Source: Rutidosis leptorrhynchoides (lineage: Eukaryota > Streptophyta > Magnoliopsida > Asterales > Asteraceae). From it: a DNA stretch of 64,000 nt. A program made the translations under genes and the position numbers. The stretch spans positions 361,998,001 through 362,062,000 of the forward strand of contig NC_092340.1 of the NCBI RefSeq assembly GCF_046630445.1, written 5' to 3'. This document shows positions 12,332-21,171 of the stretch, in pieces. Position 1 is the stretch's first letter. The number at the start of each line of letters is the position of its first letter. Below the pieces are notes generated by a model. That model saw nothing but the letters and a program-made list of their open reading frames with translations, made no database searches and was not told the origin of the DNA.

Positions 12332-12672
12332 TTCCTTCAAAATAGTTAAATGGAACAAGTTAATCATACAGAATATTAAGAGTAGTTAATAGTATTTCGT
12401 AGCATAATATGAACTCATTTATAAAAGCTTTTTCTTCATATTAGCGTTTTATAAGTTTAAATTCGGGTAGTACCTACCCGTTAAGTTCATACTTAGTAGC
12501 TAATATACAATTCAACTACTACAATTCTATATGAAAAACTGATTATAATAATATTTCGCGTTCAAACTTTTATACAATATTTTACAAACTTACAATACCG
12601 CTTATTTTACATAAAGCATGAAATATAGCACACAATAACTTTGATACAAGATAGTTGTGAAGACAATTCTAG
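12332..12672 (-). other. Element A: spacer between F-box ORF and gag
   Basis: This is about 340 bp without a gene. It contains the second polypurine-tract copy (12469-12484) and a TATAAAACGC stretch just downstream in the element's direction, both shared with element D ahead of its gag. No good splice acceptor is seen; the bases before the gag ATG are TTTAACTATTTTGAAG, which is weak. Confidence 0.6.
12469..12484 (-). promoter_or_regulatory. Internal second copy of the polypurine-tract 16-mer (element A)
   Basis: TTAACGGGTAGGTACT on the minus strand is identical to the 16-mer at the 3' LTR (7718-7733). Element D has the same internal copy at 31106-31121 in the same position before gag. After it, A and D share ACCC, a short variable gap, TATAAAACGCTAATA and an A-rich stretch. 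It could act as a central plus-strand priming site or mark an internal promoter; neither is shown. Confidence 0.6.
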
Positions 12673-13356
12673 CTAGTACACAAGTCGTTCAGCAAAGGCA
12701 ATAAAGACACGTAATTCATACGTCCAGAAACAAGTCATGCATTCTGGTTTTACTAGGACTACTTCCCATCCTTGGTCTTGTGCAACATAACCGTTATGGC
12801 CGTTGATAAGACAGCGTGTTGTAACGTCATCAAAGGGACGAGGGTTACGTAATGTCCAACAGTCCCGTAATAATCTAAAAACCTCATTTCTTACCCCAAT
12901 TACCGACTCCGTCACTTGTGGAAACGTTTTGTTTAATAGTTGTAGCCCGATGTTCTTGTTCTCACTTTGGTGAGAAGCGAACATTACTAATCCGTAAGCA
13001 TAACATGCTTCTTTATGTTGCATGTTAGCTGCTTTTTCTAAATCACGAAGTCCAATATTCGGATATATTGAGTCAAAATAATTTCTTAACCCGTTGCGTA
13101 AAATAGCATTTGGGTTCCCCGCAATATATGCGTCAAAGTAAACACATCGTAACTTATGGGTTTCCCAATGTGATATCCCCCATCTTTCAAACGAAAGTCT
13201 CTTATAAACCAAGACATTCTTGGAACGTTCTTCGAATGTCTTACAAACTGATCTCGCCTTAAATAGTTGTGCCGAAGAATTCTGGCCGACTCTAGACAAG
13301 ATTTCATCAATCATGTCTCCGGGTAGGTCTCTTAAAATATTGGGTTGTCTATCCAT
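12673..13356 (-). CDS. Element A: F-box protein carried by the retrotransposon
   Basis: This is an intact 227-codon frame in the same direction as gag-pol. Residues about 5-50 form an F-box (ILRDLPGDMIDEILSRVG, then VCKTFEERSKNVLVYKRLSF), the module that binds SKP1 in SCF ubiquitin ligases. Residues about 100-145 look like a Sel1/TPR-type helical repeat (DLEKAANMQHKEACYAYGLV). The C-terminus has a CxxC-W pattern (PECMTCFWTYELRVF). The layout resembles plant F-box proteins of the At2g35280 type, which would make it a captured host gene; that is inference from pattern. It lies between ORF0 (136 bp upstream) and gag-pol, and a splice-acceptor-like CTTGTCTATTTTACAG ends 14 bases before its ATG. 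Element E has the same start codon context. No stops or frameshifts are seen. Confidence 0.8.
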   Translation of the reverse strand: MDRQPNILRDLPGDMIDEILSRVGQNSSAQLFKARSVCKTFEERSKNVLVYKRLSFERWGISHWETHKLRCVYFDAYIAGNPNAILRNGLRNYFDSIYPNIGLRDLEKAANMQHKEACYAYGLVMFASHQSENKNIGLQLLNKTFPQVTESVIGVRNEVFRLLRDCWTLRNPRPFDDVTTRCLINGHNGYVAQDQGWEVVLVKPECMTCFWTYELRVFIAFAERLVY

Positions 13357-13492
13357 TTTGTGTTTTTAAACTGTAAAATAGACAAGAGTTAGATTCATAA
13401 AAAAATACTTATTAATACAAGCAATTTTTACATATATCATAAAGCATAAGAACACTATATTCCATATATTACACCACACGAATACAACTATC
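13357..13492 (-). other. Spacer with splice-acceptor-like site before F-box ORF
   Basis: On the minus strand CTTGTCTATTTTACAG (complement of 13371-13386) sits just before the F-box ATG. The same 16 bases occur before the F-box start of element E (63947-63962). It is a good match to a plant 3' splice site, so a spliced transcript could bring this ORF next to the leader. Confidence 0.45.
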
Positions 13493-14089
13493 TTATTCCG
13501 ACTCGCTAGTTTCTTCTTCTTCGGTTTTGGTTCGTTTTGCCAAGTTTCTAGGGATATATGATGTTCCCCTAATACGAGCCGTCGTTGTCCACATTGGTTT
13601 AGAAAAACCTGGTGGTTTAGAGGTTCCCGGGTCATTGTTACAACTTAAGGACTTCGGGGGTTGACGATACATATAAAGTTCATCGGGGTTGGAATTAGAT
13701 TTCTCTATTTTTATGCCCTTTCCCTTATTATTTTCTTTTGCCTTTTTAAATTCAGTTGGGGTAATTTCTATAACATCATCGGAATTCTCGTCGGAATCCG
13801 ATTCATCGGAGAATTGGTAATCCTCCCAATATTTTGCTTCCTTGGCGGAAACACCATTGACCATAATTAACTTTGGTCGGTTGGTTGAGGATTTTCTTTT
13901 ACTTAACCGTTTTATTATTTCCCCCACCGGTTCTATTTCTTCATCCGGTTCCGATTCTTCTTCCGGTTCCGACTCTTCTTCCGGTTCCTCTTCGGGAACT
14001 TGTGAATCAGTCCACAAATCATTCCAATTTACATTTGACTCTTCATTATTATTAGGTGAGTCAATGGGACTTGTTCTAGAGGTAGACAT
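13493..14089 (-). CDS. Element A: acidic accessory ORF0
   Basis: This is an intact 198-codon frame, the first after the PBS. It starts MSTSRTSPIDSPNNNEESN. Residues about 30-55 are a Glu-rich tandem repeat of the form EEESEP, followed by a basic patch (IIKRLSKRKSS), a conserved centre (VSAKEAKYWEDYQFSDES, DDVIEITPTEFKKAKENN) and a basic C-terminus with TTARIRGTSYIPRNLAKRTK and an acidic tail. Element E has a colinear copy with three stops, and element D has a shorter relative sharing the DSQ-P start, the SEPEEE repeat and a TARI-basic end. I recognise no domain. The charge pattern would fit a nuclear or chromatin-binding protein, but that is inference. Confidence 0.7.
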   Translation of the reverse strand: MSTSRTSPIDSPNNNEESNVNWNDLWTDSQVPEEEPEEESEPEEESEPDEEIEPVGEIIKRLSKRKSSTNRPKLIMVNGVSAKEAKYWEDYQFSDESDSDENSDDVIEITPTEFKKAKENNKGKGIKIEKSNSNPDELYMYRQPPKSLSCNNDPGTSKPPGFSKPMWTTTARIRGTSYIPRNLAKRTKTEEEETSESE

Positions 14090-14284
14090 CTATCACATAA
14101 TATCAAACACGTTAAGAGATTAATATATCACATAATATTCATATGTTAAAAATATATAGTTTCCAACAAAAATGTTAAGCAATCATTTTTAAAGAAAACA
14201 CGGTCGAAGTCCAGACTCACTAATGCATCCTAACAAACTCGATAAGACACACTAATGCAAATTTTCTGGTTCTCTAAGACCAAC

Positions 14285-14296
14285 GCTCTGATACCA
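14285..14296 (-). other. Element A: primer binding site (initiator-Met tRNA)
   Basis: TGGTATCAGAGC on the minus strand lies two bases inside the 5' LTR. It is complementary to the 3' end of plant initiator-Met tRNA. Confidence 0.9.
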
Positions 14297-14298
14297 AC

Positions 14299-17200
14299 TG
14301 AAATGTCCCGTTCTTATTGATTAAAAACGTTCCATATTAATTGATTTCGTTGCGAGGTTTTGACCTCTATATGAGACGTTTTTCAAAGACTGCATTCATT
14401 TTTAAAACAAACCATAACCTTTATTTCATAAATAAAGGTTTAAAAAGCTTTACGTAGATTATCAAATAATGATAATCTAAAATATCCTGTTTACACACGA
14501 CCATTACATAATGGTTTACAATACAAATATGTTACATCGAAATCAGTTTCTTGAATGCAGTTTTTACACAATATCATACAAACATGGACTCCAAATCTTG
14601 TCCTTATTTTAGTATGCAACAGCGGAAGCTCTTAATATTCACCTGAGAATAAACATGCTTTAAACGTCAACAAAAATGTTGGTGAGTTATAGGTTTAACC
14701 TATATATATCAAATCGTAACAATAGACCACAAGATTTCATATTTCAATACACATCCCATACATAGAGATAAAAATCATTCATATGGTGAACACCTGGTAA
14801 CCGACAATAACAAGATGCATATATAAGAATATCCCCATCATTCCGGGACACCCTTCGGATATGATATAAATTTCGAAGTACTAAAGCATCCGGTACTTTG
14901 GATGGGGTTTGTTAGGCCCAATAGATCTATCTTTAGGATTCGCGTCAATTAGGGTGTCTGTTCCCTAATTCTTAGATTACCAGACTTAATAAAAAGGGGC
15001 ATATTCGATTTCGATAATTCAACCATAGAATGTAGTTTCACGTACTTGTGTCTATTTTGTAAATCATTTATAAAACCTGCATGTATTCTCATCCCAAAAA
15101 TATTAGATTTTAAAAGTGGGACTATAACTCACTTTCACAGATTTTTACTTCGTCGGGAAGTAAGACTTGGCCACTGTTGATTCACGAACCTATAACAATA
15201 TATACATATATATTAAAGTATGTTCAAAATATATTTACAACACTTTTAATATATTTTGATGTTTTAAGTTTATTAAGTCAGCTGTCCTCGTTAGTAACCT
15301 ATAACTAGTTGTCCACAGTTAGATGTACAGAAATAAATCGATAAATATTATCTTGAATCAATCCACGACCCAGTGTATACGTATCTCAGTATTGATCACA
15401 ACTCAAACTATATATATTTTGGAATCAACCTCAACCCTGTATAGCTAACTCCAACATTCACATATAGAGTGTCTATGGTTGTTCCGAAATATATATAGAT
15501 GTGTCGACATGATAGGTCGAAACATTGTATACGTGTCTATGGTATCTCAAGATTACATAATATACAATACAAGTTGATTAAGTTATAGTTGGAATAGATT
15601 TGTTACCAATTTTCACGTAGCTAAAATGAGAAAAATTATCCAATCTTGTTTTACCCATAACTTCTTCATTTTAAATCCGTTTTGAGTGAATCAAATTGCT
15701 ATGGTTTCATATTGAACTCTATTTTATGAATCTAAACAGAAAAAGTATAGGTTTATAGTCGGAAAAATAAGTTACAAGTCGTTTTTGTAAAGGTAGTCAT
15801 TTCAGTCGAAAGAACGACGTCTAGATGACCATTTTAGAAAACATACTTCCACTTTGAGTTTAACCATAATTTTTGGATATAGTTTCATGTTCATAATAAA
15901 AATCATTTTCTCAGAATAACAACTTTTAAATCAAAGTTTATCATAGTTTTTAATTAACTAACCCAAAACAGCCCGCGGTGTTACTACGACGGCGTAAATC
16001 CGGTTTTACGGTGTTTTTCGTGTTTCCAGGTTTTAAATCATTAAGTTAGCATATCATATAGATATATAACATGTGTTTAGTTGATTTTAAAAGTCAAGTT
16101 AGAAGGATTAACTTTTGTTTGCGAACAAGTTTAGAATTAACTAAACTATGTTCTAGTGATTATATGTTTAAACCTTCGAATAAGATAGCTTTATATGTAT
16201 GAATCGAATGATGTTATGAACATCATTACTACCTTAAGTTCCTTGGATGAACCTACTGGAAAAGAGAAAAATGGATCTAGCTTCAATGGATCCTTGGATG
16301 GCTCAAAGTTCTTGAAGCAAAATCATGACACGAAAACAAGTTCAAGTAAGATCATCACTTGAAATAAGATTGTTATAGTTATAGAAATTGAACCAAAGTT
16401 TGAATATGATTATTACCTTGTATTAGAATGATAACCTACTGTAAGAAACAAAGATTTCTTGAGGTTGGATGATCACCTTACAAGATTGGAAGTGAGCTAG
16501 CAAACTTGAAAGTATTCTTGATTTTATGAAACTAGAACTTTTGGAATTTATGAAGAACACTTAGAACTTGAAGATAGAACTTGAGAGAGTTCAATTAGAT
16601 GAAGAAAATTGAAGAATGAAAGTGTTTGTAGGTGTTTTTGGTCGTTGGTGTATGGATTAGATATAAAGGATATGTAATTTTGTTTTCATGTAAATAAGTC
16701 ATGAATGATTACTCATATTTTTGTAATCTTATGAGATATTTCATGCTAGTTGCCAAATGATGGTTCCCACATGTGTTAGGTGACTCACATGGGCTGCTAA
16801 GAGCTGATCATTGGAGTGTATATACCAATAGTACATACATCTAAAAGCTGTGTATTGTACGAGTACGAATACGGGTGCATACGAGTAGAATTGTTGATGA
16901 AACTGAACGAGAATGTAATTGTAAGCATTTTTGTTAAGTAGAAGTATTTTGATAAGTGTATTGAAGTCTTTCAAAAGTGTATAAATACATATTAAAACAC
17001 TACATGTATATACATTTTAACTGAGTCGTTAAGTCATCGTTAGTCGTTACATGTAAGTGTTGTTTTGAAACCTTTAGGTTAACGATCTTGTTAAATGTTG
17101 TTAACCCAATGTTTATAATAACAAAAGAGATTTTAAATTATTATATTATCATGATATTATGATGTACGAATATCTCTTAATATGATATATATACATTAAA

Positions 17201-17549
17201 TGTCGTTACAACGATAAACGTTACATATATGTCTCGTTTCAAAATCATTAAGTTAGTAGTCTTGTTTTTACATATGTAGTTCATTGTTAATATAATTAAT
17301 GATATGTTTACTTATCATAATATCATGTTAACTATATATATAACCATATATATGTCATCATATAGTTTTTTACAAGTTTTAACGTTCGTGAATCACCGGT
17401 CAACTTGGGTGGTCAATTGTCTATATGAAACATATTTCAATTAATCAAGTCTTAATAAGTTTGATTGCTTAACATGTTGGAAACATTTAATCATGTAAAT
17501 ATCAATCTCAATTAATATATATAAACATGGAAAAGTTCGGGTCACTACA
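14299..17549 (-). mobile_element. Element A: 5' LTR
   Basis: It is 3251 bp, the same length as the 3' LTR, and I saw no mismatch in the blocks compared. The TATA-like box is the complement of 16661-16668. The outer end (17549) is two bases from the oppositely oriented LTR of B, forming a long palindrome. The 77-codon open frame is repeated at 16741-16974. Confidence 0.93.
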
Positions 17550-17554
17550 ACTGT
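17550..17554. repeat. Target site duplication ACTGT, right copy (element A)
   Basis: It matches 4463-4467 exactly and includes the first three bases of LTR B. Confidence 0.92.
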
Positions 17555-20500
17555 AGTGACCCAAACTTTTCCATGTTTATATATATTAATTGAGATTGAT
17601 ATTTACATGATTAAATATTTCCAACATGTTAAGCAATCAAACTTGTTAAGACTTGATTAATTGAAATATGTTTCATATAGACAATTGACCACCCAAGTTG
17701 ACCGGTGATTCACGAACGTTAAAACTTGTAAAAACTATATGATGACATATATATGGATATATATATATATAGTTAACATGATACTATAATAAGTAAACAT
17801 ATCATTAAGTATATTAACAATGAACTACATATGTAAAAACAAGACTACTAACTTAATGATCTTTAAACGAGACATATATGTAACGATTATCGTTGTAAAG
17901 ACATTTAATGTATATATATCATATTAAGAGATATTCATACATGATAATATCATGATAATATAATAATTTAAAATATCAATTGTTATAATAAACAATGGGT
18001 TAACAACATTCAACAAGATCGTTAACCTAAAGGTTTCAAAACAACATTTACATGTAACGACTAACGATGACTTAACGACTCAATTAAAATGTATATACAT
18101 GTAGTGTTTTAATATGTATTCATACACTTTTGAAATACTTCAAGACACTTATCAAAATACTTCTACTTAACAAAAATGCTTACAATTACATCCTCGTTCA
18201 GTTTCATCAACAATTCTACTCGTATGCACCCGTATTCGTACTCGTACAATACACAGCTTTTAGATGTATGTACTATTGGTATATACACTCTAATGATCAG
18301 CTCTTAGCAGCCCATGTGAGTCACCTAAAACATGTGGGAACCATCATTTGGCAACTAGCATGAAATATCTCATAAAATTACAAAAATATGAGTAATCATT
18401 CATGACTTATTTACATGAAAACAAAATTACATATCCTTTATATCTAATCCATACACAAATGACCAAAAACACCTACAAACAATTTCATTCTTCAATTTTC
18501 TTCATCTAATTGATCTCTCTCAAGTTCTATCTTCAAGTTCTAAGTGTTCTTCATATATTTTACAAGTTCTAGTTACATAAAATCAAGAATACTTTCAAGT
18601 TTGCTAGCTCACTTCCAATCTTGTAAGGTGATCATCCAACCTCAATAAATCTTTGTTTATTACATTAAGTTATCATTCTAATACAAGGTAATAATCATAT
18701 TCAAACTTTGGTTCAATTTCTATAACTATAACAATCTTATTTCAAGTGATGATCTTACTTGAACTTGTTTTCGTGTCATGATTCTGCTTCAAGAACTTCG
18801 AGCCATCCAAGGATCCGTTGAAGCTAGATCCATTTTTCTCTTTTCCAGTAGGTTTATCCAAGGAACTTAAGGTAGTAATGATGTTCATAACATCATTCGA
18901 TTCATACATATAAAGCTATCTTATTCGAAGGTTTAAACTTGTAATCACTAGAACATAGTTTAGTTAATTCTAAACTTGTTCGCAAACAAAAGTTAATCCT
19001 TCTAACTTGAATTTTAAAATCAACTAAACACATGTTCTATATCTATATGATATGCTAACTTAATGATTTAAAACCTTGAGACACGAAAAACACCGTAAAA
19101 CCGGATTTACGCCGTCGTAGTAACACCGCGGGCTGTTTTGGGTTAGTTAATTAAAAACAATGATAAACTTTGATTTAAAAGTTGTTATTCTGAGAAAATG
19201 ATTTTTATTATGAACATGAAACTATATCCAAAAATTATGGTTAAACTCAAAGTGGAAGTATGTTTTCTAAAATGGTCATCTAGACGTCGTTCTTTCGACT
19301 GAAATGACTACCTTTACAAAAACGACTTGTAATATATTTTTCCGACCATAAACCTATACTTTTTCTGTTTAGATTCATAAAATAGAGTTCAATATGAAAC
19401 CATAGCAATTTGATTCACTCAAAACGGATTTAAAATGAAGAAGTTATGGGTAAAACAAGATTGGATAATTTTTCTCATTTTAGCTACGTGAAAATTGGTA
19501 ACAAATCTATTCCAACCATAACTTAATCAACTTGTATTATATATTATGTAATCTTGAGATACCATAGACACGTATACAATGTTTCGACCTATCATGTCGA
19601 CACATCTATATATATTTCGGAACAACCATAGACACTCTATATGTGAATGTTGGAGTTAGCTATACAGGGTTGAGGTTGATTCCAAAATATATATAGTTTG
19701 AGTTATGATCAATACTGAGATACGTATACACTGGGTCGTGGATTGATTCAAGATAATATTTATCGATTTATTTCTGTACATCTAACTGTGGACAACTAGT
19801 TGTAGGTTACTAACAAGGACAGCTGACTTAATAAACTTAAAACATCAAAATATATTAAAAGTGTTGTAAATATATTTTGAACATACTTTGATATATATGT
19901 ATATATTGTTATAGGTTCGTGAATCAACCAGTGGCCAAGTCTTACTTCCCGACGAAGTAAAAATCTGTGAAAGTGAGTTATAGTCCCACTTTTAAAATCT
20001 AATATTTTTGGGATGAGAATACATGCAGGTTTTATAAATGATTTACAAAATAGACACAAGTACGTGAAACTACATTCTATGGTTGAATTATCGAAATCGA
20101 ATATGCCCCTTTTTATTAAGTCTGGTAATCTAAGAATTAGGGAACAGACACCCTAATTGACGCGAATCCTAAAGATAGATCTATTGAGCCTAACAAACCC
20201 CATCCAAAGTACCGGATGCTTTAGTACTTCGAAATTTATATCATATCCGAAGGGTGTCCCGGAATGATGGGGATATTCTTATATATGCATCTTGTTAATG
20301 TCGGTTACCAGGTGTTCACCATATGAATGATTTTTATCTCTATGTATGGGATGTGTATTGAAATATGAAATCTTGTGGTCTATTATTATGATTTGATATA
20401 TATAGGTTAAACCTATAACTCACCAACATTTTTGTTGCCGTTTTAAGCATGTTTATTCTCAGGTGATTATTAAGAGCTTCCGCTATCGCATACTTAAATA

Positions 20501-20807
20501 AGGACGAGATTTGGAGTCCATGCTTGTATGATATTGTGTAAAAACTGCATTCAAGAAACTTATTTTGTTGTAACATATTTGTATTGTAAACCATTATGTA
20601 ATGGTCGTGTGTAAACAGGATATTTTAGATTATCATTATTTGATAATCTACGTAAAGCTTTTTAAAACCTTTATCTATGAAATAAAGGTTATGGTTTGTT
20701 TTAAAAATGAATGCAGTCTATGAAAAACGTCTCATATAGAGGTCAAAACCTCGCAACGAAATCAATTAATATGGTACGTTTTTAATCAATAAGAACGGGA
20801 CATTTCA
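17552..20807 (+). mobile_element. Element B: 3' LTR (3256 bp)
   Basis: This plus-strand LTR of the same family as A starts TGTAGTGACCC and ends ACGGGACATTTCA. It joins the B pol end at 4239-4467 once element A is taken out. It differs from LTR A by scattered substitutions and small indels. A TATA-like TTTATATC is at 18437-18444 and the 77-codon frame is at 18130-18363 (three or so residue changes from A). Its right end falls inside the 5' LTR of element F, where AAAAT (20808-20812) would be the duplicated target. The 5' LTR of B is outside the window. Confidence 0.9.
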
Positions 20808-21153
20808 AAAATCCTAGTCAAACCCTAATTCGTGAGCCTATAAATACATAGCTCTCGAACCCTAAAATCATCAATCGTTGTTAATACGTAACACAACATA
20901 CATATCATCGTACGAAAAATCTTCATACGATCATTCACGTAAAGACTTTCAGGTATGTTACAAACTATGAAACCTTTATGTCTTTGGGCCACTCAACCTT
21001 GTATGATAGGTTGTTTGTGGACTCTCAAATCGGCCACCCTGTCGGAATCGAAATCCACGACTAAGGTCAGAGGTTCGAATATTGTTAGTCCTTAAAAACT
21101 TTTATGCACTCAAGCGTAGGTTCATCTTGACCTCGTGAAAATATGCTTGATCA
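20808..21153 (+). mobile_element. Element F: 5' LTR, 3' portion only
   Basis: The sequence from AAAATCCTAGTCAAACCC to GCTTGATCA matches the last 360 or so bases of the 3' LTR (about 40844-41203) with some substitutions and a short deletion. A TATA box (TATAAATA) is at 20839-20846. The missing first part should lie beyond element B, left of the window. Confidence 0.88.
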
Positions 21154-21155
21154 TT

Positions 21156-21171
21156 TGGTGCCATCCGTAGG
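21156..21171 (+). other. Element F: primer binding site
   Basis: TGGTGCCATCCGTAGG lies two bases after the LTR end. It resembles the TGGCGCC-type sites of Tat/Ogre elements; which tRNA it pairs with I cannot decide by eye. Confidence 0.6.

Larger units (their letters stand above)
4468..17549 (-). mobile_element. Element A: complete Tekay/Del-like Ty3 chromovirus with extra ORFs (13,082 bp)
   Basis: This is a full-length LTR retrotransposon on the minus strand. The order in its own direction is 5' LTR (14299-17549), PBS, acidic ORF0, F-box ORF, gag-pol, PPT and 3' LTR (4468-7718). The LTRs are equal in length (3251 bp each, offset 9831) and I found no mismatch in the blocks compared along them. 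The 5-bp duplication ACTGT is intact and gag-pol has no stop, so insertion is very recent and the copy may be competent. The clade call rests on the initiator-Met PBS, long LTRs, FIDD reverse transcriptase and C-terminal chromodomain. The two extra ORFs before gag are unusual for this clade. Confidence 0.93.

Noticed and set aside
12332-12367. Upstream Met of gag-pol ([12 protein letters not shown]) as the true start
   Set aside because: The 12 extra codons look like leader sequence, and the D gag starts at a position equivalent to the inner Met; the inner start at 12331 is preferred, though the longer form cannot be excluded.
11147-12389. Several plus-strand frames opposite gag of A, including a Val-rich one at 11408-11686
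   Set aside because: They are antisense or out-of-frame shadows of the intact gag-pol; the Val run is the complement of Asn codons.
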